This document shows positions 1-9,682 of a stretch of 64,000 bases of DNA, one piece after another (the stretch's first letter is position 1; each line of letters begins with the position of its first letter). The notes beneath the pieces were generated by a model, which had not been told where the DNA came from, ran no database searches, and saw only the letters and a program-made list of their open reading frames with translations. Both the position numbers and the translations under genes were made by a program. This stretch comes from Leptidea sinapis (Eukaryota; Arthropoda; Insecta; Lepidoptera; Pieridae), in NCBI RefSeq assembly GCF_905404315.1, contig NC_066267.1, forward strand, positions 2,928,501-2,992,500, read 5' to 3'.

Positions 1-1
1 T

Positions 2-742
2 ACTGGTCGTTTCTTAACTGATAATTTAAAAAGAAATAGGGTGGTAAAATTGAAACAACTACTGAAGCGGTACGCAAAGGGAGGTCACAGAAAAATATTA
101 TTTATGGATGAGATTTTTTTTACAATTGAGCGACATGTTGAACACATACAAAATGACCGTATTTATGCTCAAAGCCCTGAGGAAGCTTCCCAATTAGTCG
201 ACAGACTGCAACGTGGACACTATCCGATTTCAGTGATGGTTTCTTGATTATTAGCTATGAAGAAGTGACTGAGCCATACTTTTGTGAAAAAGGTATAAAA
301 ACAAGGCACAAGTGTATCAAGATACCATTCTTGATAGCGTAGTGAAGCCCCTTAACAACACCATGTTCAATAATAAATAATGGTCCTTTCAGCAAGACTC
401 GGCGCCGGGTCATAAAGCTCGGTCTACGCAGTCTTGGTTGGAAACGAACGTTTCGGACTTCGTCAGAGTTGAAGACTGGCCGTCGTCTAGTCGCGATCTG
501 AATCCGCTGGATTATGATTTATGGTCAGTGTTAGAGAGTTCAGCTTGCTCTAAGTGCCATGATAATTTGGAGCCCCTAAAACAATGCGAACGATTGGCAG
601 TGAAGAATTTTCCCATAGAAAGAGTGCGTGCTTCTATTGATAACTGGCCTTATCGTTTAAAAGACCAAAGCTGCCAATGGACACCACTTCGAATAAGCTC
701 TTTATATTTTAAATTGTTTTATATTTATGTATTAAACTAACA
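2..742 (+). pseudogene. mariner/maT-like (IS630-Tc1-mariner) transposase relic, 5' end outside window
   Basis: Cut-and-paste transposase remnant. The frame is open from base 2 (a KRYAKGGHRKILFMDE stretch carrying the first catalytic Asp) to a stop near 247. It then continues in shifted frames through a VTEPYF block, FQQDSAPGHKA with the second Asp, and DWPSSSRDLNPLDYDLW with the third. Counting residues between the QQD aspartate and the NPLD aspartate gives 37, which matches the DD37D (maT) subgroup better than classic DD34D mariners. At least two frameshifts and one stop (TAA near 378) make it non-functional. The 5' part and left inverted repeat lie before the window. No clear right inverted repeat was recognised after 740. 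Confidence 0.85.
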
Positions 743-2698
743 CACTGTGAAAATAATAAATGTTATTTGCATAAGATTTTTTTTTCTTTGTTTCAGTATT
801 TACAAAGCGACCTAAAAATAGTAATATAATTGCATCAAACGTTCATGAGCTGTGTTATAACCATATGTATACCTACTCTGTATTTATAACACAGATACCT
901 GCGTATTTATCATAGATTAATACAAAATAAGCCGTTATTATTTTCACAAAATATTATGTACAATTATAATATAGTAATAATTAAAATAATAATTATTTAC
1001 TGACTACGAAACTGCGAGTATTTTAGCGTCCCAGAAGTACGACTAATTTCATAATATTATAAGAAAATTTCTTTGAAGGACCACTGTGTAGGTTTTCACA
1101 TATTAATCAGCGACACCCTTGTTCCTTTGTTCTCGTATAGCTCAGAACAAGCTACAAATGTGCCAAGAAATCACCTCATGCGTAACAACGCCGGCCTGCA
1201 CACAGTGCGAGTGGTGGCCAGAAGCTGCAGAATCATGACGTATCGATCTCAGACTGGTCTTTTATCACCAGACTTAAGATAATTTCTACATCAAGATAGA
1301 GCCTTTTGCTGTTAGGCAACACATGAGAACAGGCTAGGTTTATTACTCAGTCTGCATGACAAGCAACGTCTTACATCTTATGTGCGTTTGCTGAAAATAG
1401 ACGTTAACAGTTAACCGCTATTGTTAGGCTGGTTCACAGCTGTCACAGTCTATCTACACGTATAAATTATCCAAGCACCAGACCCAATTCCATAGAGCAC
1501 GCATGGGACGTGCTCCAAAGTAATACTCTGAAAATTTATCTGCAAACATTACCATTGCAATACCTTTGCTAACGTCATGAGTGATCTTACTGACTAGCCT
1601 TCTCAAATCGGCAGTGCCTCAGGGCACTAGATTTTTCAGATACACCAAAACCTAGTGTGCCGTACAGCATTTTGCTCCCTCACCAAGTTCCAACCCTTAT
1701 TTTGTTTATTAGATGGTTTATTTTGCATGGTATTATAGCTTGTTTCAATAGCTTTCAGATACATTCACTCAAATCATCTTAATTATAAGCAATCTATTAA
1801 TACACGTAAAATAATACGCATTGACAGAACAGCGCTAAAATCGCACAGAACTGAGGTATACCGTGCGATCAAATTTCCCGGAAAGGCTAGTGATTTTTCG
1901 AAAATATCTGAACCTATATGAACTTCATATTGCTTCGGTCAAAGGAACAGTTTTTTTTCATCAAAACATTTTTTTTTAAATGATCTTATTTATCTTTCTA
2001 TATTATAGTAAATTTTCTCAAATTACTAATTGTGTTAAAAAATATTATTTATATTTTATTTGTATTAGTTAATAGTCATTACATTAAAGAGATTGGTTAC
2101 ATACTACCTAGTTCAGGCACAGTGTTAACTAGCTCTTAAGCAAGTTTGTGTAATTAAATAATCACTTAATAAGTAAATTGAATAAACAATCGCTATTCTA
2201 TTTGTTATCGATAACAATATGATTAATATTATTGCGTATTTGAAGTAAAACTTTATCCAATAATATTAAAAATAAAATTAAAGTTTAGTTAATTGAATAA
2301 TTGCGATCACAAAACGTTAATACTCTTAGCCTTAGTTGATTAATTAAATCTTATGAAATTTCAACCACAACTGCTGGCGGATATTACCCCGGATGCTTTG
2401 TTTAGATATTATACTTCGGGGATTCATTTTGTTGTAATTGGATTTAAATTAGAATGGGCATTATTGTATTGTTTAATCCTCTCGGACGTTTTAGTGTCGG
2501 GTTGAACAGGTATAAATGGATAAGTTCCGGATTCAATTTTATTTGTAGAAATTGTGTTTTAACCTAGAAAGGATGATGGGCAAAATGTATGGATTTATTC
2601 CCTACCGACATTTTACTACCAGATGTATAATATTGTTGGGAAGTTCCTTTTGTAACTATCAAATGTAACAATGGGAGTGAATCTTAGTTTAAGTGCAT
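743..2698. other. A+T-rich stretch without recognised gene; one dispersed repeat inside
   Basis: Apart from the promoter-like dispersed repeat at 1290-1480, only short unconvincing ORFs are seen. The 69-residue ORF at 1073-1282 has no recognisable motif. Base composition is typical of the intergenic or intronic background. The neuroligin exons preceding 7232 were looked for here and not found. Confidence 0.5.
1290..1480 (+). repeat. dispersed repeat with TATA-like motif, copy 1
   Basis: This segment aligns over its length, with many substitutions, to 34885-35055 on the same strand. Shared blocks include a gctgttaggcaac / gctgctagacaac start, a caacagtta / aacagttaac core and a cacagcTGTCACAGTC block. 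Both copies end with a TATA-like tract (gtataaatta here, atatataaag there). This looks like the promoter end of an unidentified retroelement, perhaps an LTR or a LINE 5' UTR, but no coding part follows here. Confidence 0.4.
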
Positions 2699-2886
2699 GT
2701 TTTTTATGACAATAAGGTACAGGACGTTCAGCTGATGGTAATTTAAACGCTCTGCCCATTACAATGCAGTGCCGCTCAGGATTCTTGAAACATCTAAAAA
2801 TTCTGAGTGGCACTTTAATTGCACTCGTCGCCTTGAGATATAAGATGTTAAGTCTTGTTTGCTCAGTAATTTCACTAGCTACAGCT
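2699..2886 (-). repeat. SINE-A copy (5'-truncated)
   Basis: Reads as the abundant ~300-bp SINE-like family in reverse: a T-run (poly-A tail on the - strand), the GCTGA-rich tail, then the GTGCCGCTCAG hairpin with one arm altered to CTGAGTGGCAC (a G.T-type mismatch), and the gagacttaac block. The 5' third is missing after the ctagctac block. Confidence 0.8.
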
Positions 2887-3054
2887 ACGCAAACATACAA
2901 ATGGTGAGGATAATATTCAATATATTATCATGCCAGGATGGAATTTGATGGTAGAAATCAGGTCACGCAGATCTTCGAAAGTCTCCATGACCGGTATGAT
3001 AAGTGATCGAAACGGTTCACAGAGTACTCCTGACAATTCAAGCAGGTTTTAGTT

Positions 3055-3312
3055 TTATTTTTTATAAAAGTTAGTGACGAGAGGAGCAGGACGCTCAGCT
3101 GATGGTTATCGATACGCCTCACCCAGTACATTGCAGTGCCGCTCAGGATTCTTGAAAAACCCAAAAATTCTGAGCGGCACTACAATTGCACTCGTCACTG
3201 TGTCTCATGTCTCAACATAAGATGTTAAGTCTCATTTGCCCAGTAATTTCACTAGCTACAGCCCTTCAGACCGAAACAGTAATGTTTACACATTACTGTT
3301 TCACGGCAGAAA
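3055..3312 (-). repeat. SINE-A copy (5' end missing)
   Basis: Poly-T start, intact GTGCCGCTCAG / CTGAGCGGCAC hairpin arms, gagacttaac block and CAGTAATG hairpin are all readable in reverse. The copy loses identity after the cggcagaaa block, where a LINE scrap begins. Confidence 0.8.
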
Positions 3313-3349
3313 ATATAGGCGAAATGAGTTGCGTGTGGCCTAATAGCTA

Positions 3350-3440
3350 GAGCTGATACTGCACCAGACCACAGATGAGAGCAATACTCCATTTGTGGCT
3401 GAATCTGTGGTTTATAGAGCGTACATTGGTCACCGCTATA
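3350..3440 (-). mobile_element. R1/Jockey-type LINE scrap (reverse transcriptase C-terminal part)
   Basis: On the - strand this reads approximately ALYKPQIQPQMEYCSHLWSG. It matches the KAQIRPHMEYCSHLWAGAP segment of the large LINE at 22112-24373. Only about 30 codons survive. Confidence 0.6.
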
Positions 3441-3548
3441 GCCCTAAACCTCACGGCTTGACATTAACACAATTAGTTGACTAAAATCATTTAGCTCGGA
3501 GGCTGTTTCAATAGTATCCTAAAAGATTATTTGTGCCGTGAACCAGTA

Positions 3549-3740
3549 CTATGTAAGCATTATTGTGTTTCAGTCTGAAGGCTGCCGTGGCTAGTGAAAT
3601 TACAGAGCAAATGAGACTTAACATCTTATCTCAAGGTGACGAGTGCAATTGTGTGCAATCCTGAGCGGGACTGCTTTGTGATACGCAGGGTGTCACAATT
3701 ACCATTAGCTGGACGTCCTGCTCGTCCCTTAATGTCTTAA
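3549..3740 (+). repeat. SINE-A copy (partial, internal deletion)
   Basis: Plus-strand copy with the tttcagtctgaaggctgccg block, the gagacttaac block and the tail up to cgtcccttaatgtc. Most of the central hairpin arm is deleted, since gtgcaatcctgagcggga replaces the usual 45 bases. Confidence 0.75.
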
Positions 3741-3864
3741 AAAACTTTGTTACTCCTTGATACACATCACTGACGCAAGAAGATAACAACGTTGCACTTT
3801 TTCGTCCATTTCTGAAGCTGCTTTGGAGTGATGAGTGTACATCATGTCATTTTACAATCTATGA

Positions 3865-3995
3865 CGCTCTGAGAGAGAGAAGTCTTCTTATATGCACTGT
3901 TTTGTGAAACAGAATTTATGCAAATATGTACTGTTATTACTATTGCCATAAAATAATCATATAATACAGTATACCAGTCTGCCCGATTTTTAGAT
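3865..3995. repeat. fragment of the LINE-tail repeat family 'B' (cf. 18482, 29046, 34286, 43074)
   Basis: The gcgctctgagagagaag-like block, the tgtactgttattactattgc block and the final agtctgcccg match the right-hand part of the copies at 18482-18715 and 29046-29290 in the same orientation. It is degraded and has a short internal insertion. Confidence 0.55.
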
Positions 3996-4240
3996 TAGAA
4001 AGATTGACAGCTGATTGTTTTTATAAACAAAAAACAATAGCTTTAAATTGGCTTAGACTTAATTATGAAAACGTATACATTTGTGTATTAGTATTAATAA
4101 CATAGGTCCGGTTTTTATTGAGGTAATCATCATTTAATAGTAATATAGAATTCAGTAGAGTGGACGTCAAAACAATTATGGTGTAGTACATTAAAGAAGG
4201 ACAATTATTTTCTGTTTTTTCTTGTATAGTTTATCAAACT

Positions 4241-5041
4241 GTTAGAGCCCTTACGCACTACGTCCGATCAGAGTCCGATCTGTATTCGTGAAAACACGAT
4301 CCCGAGTAGTCGTAGAACTAATTTTATGGTAGTTTACCAACTGGATCCGGCTACCGTCATCCGATTTCTTTCCGTCAACATCTCTGTTCCGGACAAGAAT
4401 ATTGACGGACCGAAGTATCCCTAGTATTATTTGTATGAACGCTCGCGCACTGCGTCCGATCTGAATCCGAATTACAGGGATGTGTAGTGTTGATTTACCT
4501 TCATAAGTACATATAAGTAAGCAATAGTAAATATTGTCTGATTAAGAACTGAGTATTACTTACCTTAATGTGAATGCAAGTATTTGTTCTGACAGTATAC
4601 ATTGTCTAAATTTTGTGTCGTATCGCAAAATATTATCTTTTATGTGATGTAAGATAAAATCGAAAATGGACTCACTCATTTGGTAGTAATTATAAAATTG
4701 CCTACCGTATGGACGTACTGCCTGGTGATTGTAAAAAGCTCCTTTAATGCGTCGGTCCACCAAGAGAGGGTGCACCCAGAATTCTTTACTTCATCTGCGC
4801 CTTCGTACGTACAATAGCATTGCCAGAAGTTGACGCAGATTGAAAGGATTCATGATCAACGACGTAATTTGATTCCGCGTAAAATGCTTAATGCCAAAAA
4901 GTGTCCCCTGTTTTGCTTGGAATTGCATCAGAGATCGGACTAGTGCGTAAGCAATGTCAAAATTCGATCCAAGATTCTTAGATCTGTATTTCACGGGTAC
5001 AGATCGGACTCTTATCGTACGTAGTGCGAAAGTGTTCTAAC
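4241..5041 (-). mobile_element. PIF/Harbinger-type DNA element with ~60-bp terminal inverted repeats
   Basis: The left end (4241-4300) and the reverse complement of the right end (4982-5041) align almost without gaps. Both start gttaga, share cgcactacgt and contain the identical block gagtccgatctgta. A further TIR-like block, gcactgcgtccgatctgaat, sits inside at 4446-4465. The interior codes on the - strand for the N-terminus of a Harbinger transposase (next entry). The flanking triplets are TTA on the left and TAA on the right, so a direct 3-bp target duplication is not clear. The element is too short for a full transposase, so it is internally deleted. Confidence 0.75.
4564..4994 (-). pseudogene. 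Harbinger transposase (HARBI1-like nuclease) N-terminal exon, interrupted
   Basis: The reading frame runs from 4994 downwards, has one in-frame TGA at 4791-4793, and continues through FWVHPLLVDRRIKGAF, RQFYNYYQMSESIFDFIL and DTKFRQCILSEQILAFTLR. The order WVHPLL..RR..GAF, then F.NYF.MS...FD.LL, then D..FR..I...E.LA.TLR is the characteristic N-terminal part of PIF/Harbinger transposases; the DDE catalytic domain that should follow is absent. The frame ends at AAG|GTAAGT (donor at 4563-4558), a good splice donor, consistent with the intron known in this family. The in-frame stop and missing exon make it inactive. Confidence 0.75.
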
Positions 5042-5283
5042 TTCGTGCGCGTGCAATAGTTACTTTGGGCAGCATTTTTTATTTTTTAATATACTTACTC
5101 ACTTTGCTAATATTCTACAAACTGCTGCGGTTTATACATTTTTGTAAACTACCAACTGTGATAGAATTTTCATCCCTCTTTTTCACCCCACACAGGTCTA
5201 ATTTTTAAAAACGCTAGAACATATATTTATTTATTTGTTATCATGTGCCTAATACAAAGTTTCATGCTGTTATGTTCGATAAT

Positions 5284-5588
5284 ACCAGTGGGAGGCTCCT
5301 TTGCACAGAAAGTCGGCTAGATTATGGGTACCACAACGGTGCCTTTTACTGCCATAATGTGTTAATATAACTGTGTTTCGGTCTGAAGGGTGCCGTAGCT
5401 AGTTAAATAACTGGGCAAATGAGACTTAACATCTGATGTCTCAAGTTGACGAGCGCAATTGTAGTGCCGCTCAGAATTTTTGGTTTTTCAAGAATCCTGA
5501 GCGGCACTGCATTGTAGAGGGTAGGACGTATCAATTACCATTAGCAGAACGTTATGCTCGTCTAGTCCCTTGTTTTCATAAAAAAAAT
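5284..5588 (+). repeat. SINE-A copy (near full length)
   Basis: One of the most complete plus-strand copies. It begins accagtgggaggctcctttg, carries the ctagattatgggtaccacaa block, the gagacttaac block and perfect GTGCCGCTCAG / CTGAGCGGCAC arms, and ends gttttcataaaaaaaa. The CAGTAATG hairpin is damaged. Confidence 0.9.
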
Positions 5589-5786
5589 AACGAAATTTGA
5601 TACAAACTTCCATCCCCTATTCCCCACATCCATACACACCCCGCCAAATCTATTATTCGCGATAAAAGGTAGCCTAAATCTATTGCCAAGCACTTGTCCA
5701 TCTCTGTACTAAACTTTATTAAAATCAGTTCAGTTGCTTAGGTGTGAAAGCGTAACAAACAACCACAATTATAATATTAGTAGGGA
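5589..5786 (+). repeat. dispersed repeat 'D' copy 1 (cf. 43483-43650)
   Basis: It shares aatttgatacaaact at the start, tccatctctgtactaaa in the middle and aggtgtgaaagcgtaacaaac near the end with the copy at 43483-43650, in the same order and orientation. It ends tataatattagtagggat. This pattern is common in lepidopteran dispersed repeats, perhaps a LINE 3' end or a non-autonomous Helitron. No coding capacity. Confidence 0.6.
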
Positions 5787-6136
5787 TGACTAGCGGGCGC
5801 TAGATTTGATGGGCATGGAACCAACACTAATTAATTGTTACAGAGAGCTGGAATATATCAGTGAAAACCACATTAAATCGGTTTACATTCTATCAGAAAG
5901 TAGAGTAAACCAGCACAAATTCAAACACCATATATTTTGGCCCCTGTGGCATTAGCAAAATGGCTATGAATATTTTATTGGATAGATATTTACACATAAT
6001 AATGATTGTTAACATAACTGTTATCGACATTGTTGTTTTAATCACAAGATACCCAAATAGACTCATAATTCCCTTCTGTTGAACTACATCTTTTAGTAGT
6101 AATTTTTACTGAATGTCTATGAAAATATATAATTGA
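5787..6136. other. no recognised feature
   Basis: A+T-rich sequence without a convincing ORF, hairpin or repeat match elsewhere in the window. Confidence 0.4.
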
Positions 6137-6138
6137 TC

Positions 6139-6582
6139 GCCTAATGAATTGAAAGATTTACTTTTCAAGGTTTTCAAAAGAAGACTGCATCAATGGTTAA
6201 TAAATAAGTGCTTCTGTAGTTTAAATGAAATTTTCAAATTAAAATGAATTATTATTATGAACTAGTCTATTTGATAATAATATATGTTAATATATACTTT
6301 TGTGATATTAAATTTGTTAAGATTATACATAGGTACAAAATGAATAATTGAATTACTTACATCTTATATTATAATATGTTTAAATTTAAATTTTTATTAA
6401 TATTAATGATAGCACTTTGAAATCCGACATGTTTCAGTATAACGGTAGTGTTTTGGTACTAAGACAACTCAATAACATATTTTGCATGTCAATTGACGAA
6501 ACATATTGGATTATCAATAATATTATATAAACATCTTATAGTACAATGTTTCTTTTCAATAAAATTTCATTTCATTTGATTT
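6139..6582 (+). mobile_element. CR1/Jockey-group LINE 3' end (last codons plus 3' UTR)
   Basis: From 6139 the + strand reads RLPNELKDLLFKVFKRRLHQ and then WLINKCFYSLNEIFKLK before a stop at 6247. This is the typical carboxy end of LINE ORF2 (LP..L......FK..L...L..KCFYS..E). The A+T-rich 3' UTR seems to run to the ttcaataaaatttcatttca end near 6570. The rest of the LINE is absent (5' truncation). It lies upstream of neuroligin exon 7232, probably within an intron. Confidence 0.65.
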
Positions 6583-6828
6583 CCGACATACTCTATATTA
6601 CCACTTTTAGATGTTATTTAATTTAACACATACAAATATAAAAAAATGAAAAGTATTTTTGCTAATATTTACTCGCTTTTATTCTGAACTGAATGCAATT
6701 AGTAAAAGTTAATTAAACGACTGCATGGCCGGTTGCGTAGCGCCCGACAAATATTTATCGAAACTTTATTTTTTTCTCGCGACACATGATTGACATTGGA
6801 TTACATAAAATTATCTAAATATTGTAAT

Positions 6829-7087
6829 GATAATTAATAATAATATAATATTGACACAATTTTACACAAATCATCTTGCCCCAAACTAGGCATAGCCTGT
6901 ACTATGGGTAAATAACAATGATACTATATTTAATTCATTACCTACTTAAACATACATAAATACATATAAGCATCCATGACTCAAACATTCACATCCATCA
7001 CATAAATGTTTGCACCTACCGAGATTCGAACCCGGTATCTCTAGCTCAGTTGGCAGGGTTACTAACCACTGGGCTATATGGGTCGTC
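6829..7087 (-). mobile_element. tRNA-derived SINE, complete head and tail
   Basis: On the - strand the head has a pol III A box TAGCCCAGTGG (+ coordinates 7076-7066) and a B box GGTTCGAATCT (7032-7022), 33 nt apart as in a real tRNA. The head is followed by a tRNA-unrelated body and a 3' end of TAA-type repeats near 6829-6840. It is not a functional tRNA gene: the body runs directly on and no clean acceptor stem closes. The tail is homologous to 16484-16680. Confidence 0.8.
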
Positions 7088-7231
7088 AATTTGTTACGGA
7101 ATTCAAGGGAAAAGTGTAAATTTGGTAAAGCTTAGTATTTTTTTAAATAATAATTATAATGCTTAGTTTAAGTGTATCTGAATAAAGTATAATATTTAAC
7201 TTTGACGAATACAGTTATTATTTTTACTTAG

Positions 7232-7383
7232 AGAACTGGAGCAGTCCATGGAGAGGAGCTGCCTTATATCTTCGGAGCACCAATAGTCGAGGGCTTCGGG
7301 CACTTCGCACACAATTACAGCAAGTCTGAGGTCGCACTATCGGAGTCTATCCTGTTATTTATTGCCAACTTCGCAAAGACAGG
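7232..7383 (+). CDS. Nlg: neuroligin, exon encoding the end of the cholinesterase-like domain
   Basis: Exon bounded by ttacttAG at 7230-7231 and the donor GG|GTAGGA at 7384. Its 152 bases translate in one frame as RTGAVHGEELPYIFGAPIVE, then GFGHFAHNYSKSEVALSESI and LLFIANFAKTG. This is the neuroligin signature just before the stalk (vertebrate neuroligins have AHGDEVPYVFG and YWTNFAKTG here). The HG histidine occupies the place of the cholinesterase catalytic His; neuroligins are catalytically dead adhesion proteins that bind neurexin across synapses. It exits in phase 2, compatible with the exon at 13310. Preceding exons must lie before 7232; none was found in the window. Confidence 0.9.
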
Positions 7384-8102
7384 GTAGGATATTAAAGAAA
7401 TAGAACGTATACACACAAAATTAAGACGATTTCAGTAAAATTTGACTTATCTATTTCTATATAGGTTATTTACTTGTTTAACACATTATATAAGAATCTA
7501 CAAAGTCCTTTCCTATATTTTGATTTTAAATACGTATCGTAAATAAAATTAGGCAGGTTGGTGGCTATATCAATAAATTGAAGAAGTCACACCATAACAA
7601 AGTTTTACATATAACGAATCAAACAATTTATCAGTATTATATTATACCACTGCAATCTAAATATAATTTTAGAATCTATTTTAATTTATATCATTAGACC
7701 AGGATGACCAATCAATATTAGGCCTGATAGCTAGGTTTTTAACTCCCAAATCAACCGTCTAGTATTTTTCTTTGTCCCTGCCTTATCCCGTTACGCGGGG
7801 TCGGCTTTTATCATGCGACGTCATGTAGATCGCGTCTTCGGGTCTTCGTCACTGAGGACAAGGCGTTTCATGTCCCTTTGGAGATTCGTCAGGTAAATTG
7901 AGGTCTTCCCTACCTCTTTTTCTTGTAGCTATGGATGGGCACTTTTTCACCACATAATCATCGGGCCTACCATCTGAGATTCCTTTGATTCAGATATGGG
8001 TGCAACTTTAAAGTTTCCTCTTATATATTCATTTCGTACTTTTTCCTTGAGTGTTACTCCTCCCGCCTATCTCAGCATACGCATTTATTTTTTAATTTAT
8101 TT

Positions 8103-8385
8103 TTTATAGGAAAGGAGAAAAACGAGCGTACAGGTTACCTGGTGTTAAGTGATCACCACCGCCCACATTCTCTTGCAACACCAGAGGAATCACAGGAGCG
8201 TTGCACGCCTTGAAGTACGCGCTTTTTTTGAAGGAAGTTCATTCCACAGCTTAGTAGTACGTGGAAGAAAGCTCCTTGAAAACCGCACTGTGGTCCTCCA
8301 CATATCCAGATGGTGGGGATGATATCCTAATATTTCCAATCTAACGGAACGCGTAACAGTGGTTTGTGCTCGGCATAAAAATATC
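8103..8385 (-). mobile_element. 5'-truncated R1/Jockey-type LINE tail
   Basis: Read on the - strand, the end of the reverse transcriptase ORF gives VRLEILGYHPHHLDMWRTTV, then RFSRSFLPRTTKLWNELPS, followed by the 3' UTR (ctggtgttgcaagaga, then gtgatcacttaacaccagg) and an A-rich end at 8103. It is the same family as 30948, 57568 and others. Confidence 0.8.
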
Positions 8386-8816
8386 ATTTAAAATTAGATT
8401 CTCGGGACAAATACCTATATATGTGAGTTAAATAACTGTACGAACCGGTGAAAATTTATAATAAATGGTGACTGCTCAAAATACTTACGATTAGTAAAAA
8501 TATCGTGAATTATTGTGAAACACAAATATCTTCAAGCAGCATTCCTTCAAAGGTAACAATTGCTATAAACAACTACACTGTTTATCACATCCAATTTTGG
8601 TGTTTGAATGAAAATGTACATTGTTTAACATTGTCAACGAAATATATAAATAACATGAAACCGATACAAACACAATTATAATACATCTAGATTATTATAC
8701 CAATAGATATCGACTGGCTATATTTTTTTTTTTTCGAACAAAACAAAGTAACTCGAAACTACCCGCATTTGACTCATACACAATACCGACAATTATTCTG
8801 TTGTGTGGTACAAATC

Positions 8817-9680
8817 ATGAGCGTCAGGCGATCACCACCGGGCCAAAGTAGTTCTTTAACGAACTTATCCAAAGCAAGTGAGTTTTCAATGGAGTCTCAA
8901 GTTACACACAGAAAACGAAAGGAGCCAGATGTAAGTTATAATTGTGCAAAAGAGCTTCAAGATATCCATAGAGACATAACAGCAATGTTACAAAAATTCA
9001 CGGAAAACCAAGAAAATACAATGAAGTCAATTCAAGAAAACATCTCTGAAATGAAAACTCAGTTGAATGATATTAAAGCAGCAACTGACTCCCTAAAAAA
9101 GGAACAGATATTAATGAAGAAGCAAATATCTGATCTAACTAACAAAGCGACTACAACCGATATTAAAATTCACACAATTGAATCTGATATTATGGGAATG
9201 AAAAACAACACGATTGCGAGTACCATCACCTGCAATGAAAACTTTCTTCATGAATTACAGGACCGTTATTCTAGGGAAAAAAATATTATCTTGATGGGTA
9301 TATCGGAATGTAACTCTACGAACACTAAGGAGGGCCGCTTATATGATATGAAGGAGGTAACCAATATCACAAATAACCTATTAGAGGACTGCCCAAAACC
9401 TATCAGAATATTTCGACTTGGGAAGTATAATGCAAAAAAAGACCGTAGCATCAAAGTTTGCTTCGAATCTTCCCATACCGCGAAACTGCTACTTCGTAAT
9501 AAAGATAAATTAAGTAAGAACATAAAAATTTACTCAGATCAAACACCAGCGCAACAAAAATACTTGAAAAATTTGAAAACTGAACTAGCGCAGCGTAAAG
9601 CTAATGGGGAAAACAACATCACAATAAAGTATGTCAAGGGTCTACCAAAAATTATTGAAATCAATGATTCAAAAAACTAA
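8817..9680 (+). CDS. LINE ORF1 protein (coiled-coil nucleic-acid chaperone type)
   Basis: 287 codons from the ATG at 8817; an upstream in-frame codon at 8769 is possible, but 8817 starts the hydrophilic MSVRRSPPGQ segment. Residues ~50-135 form a long charged heptad-type coiled coil (AMLQKFTENQENTMKSIQEN... TDSLKKEQILMKKQISDL). A globular part follows (EKNIILMGISE ... IRIFRLGKYNAKKDRSIKVC) that resembles the RNA-binding core of L1-type ORF1 proteins, ending in a basic KTELAQRKANGE tail. No CCHC knuckle is present. Such proteins coat LINE RNA and form trimers. The stop TAA is followed after two bases by the ORF2 ATG (TAAATATG), so ORF2 is probably reached by reinitiation. Confidence 0.8.
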   Translation: MSVRRSPPGQSSSLTNLSKASEFSMESQVTHRKRKEPDVSYNCAKELQDIHRDITAMLQKFTENQENTMKSIQENISEMKTQLNDIKAATDSLKKEQILMKKQISDLTNKATTTDIKIHTIESDIMGMKNNTIASTITCNENFLHELQDRYSREKNIILMGISECNSTNTKEGRLYDMKEVTNITNNLLEDCPKPIRIFRLGKYNAKKDRSIKVCFESSHTAKLLLRNKDKLSKNIKIYSDQTPAQQKYLKNLKTELAQRKANGENNITIKYVKGLPKIIEINDSKN

Positions 9681-9682
9681 AT

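Noticed and set aside
1073..1282. Possible upstream neuroligin exon
   Set aside because: No similarity to the neuroligin extracellular domain and no fitting splice sites.
7016..7086. tRNA gene on the - strand
   Set aside because: A and B boxes are good but the sequence continues into a SINE body found again at 16484; no clean acceptor stem.
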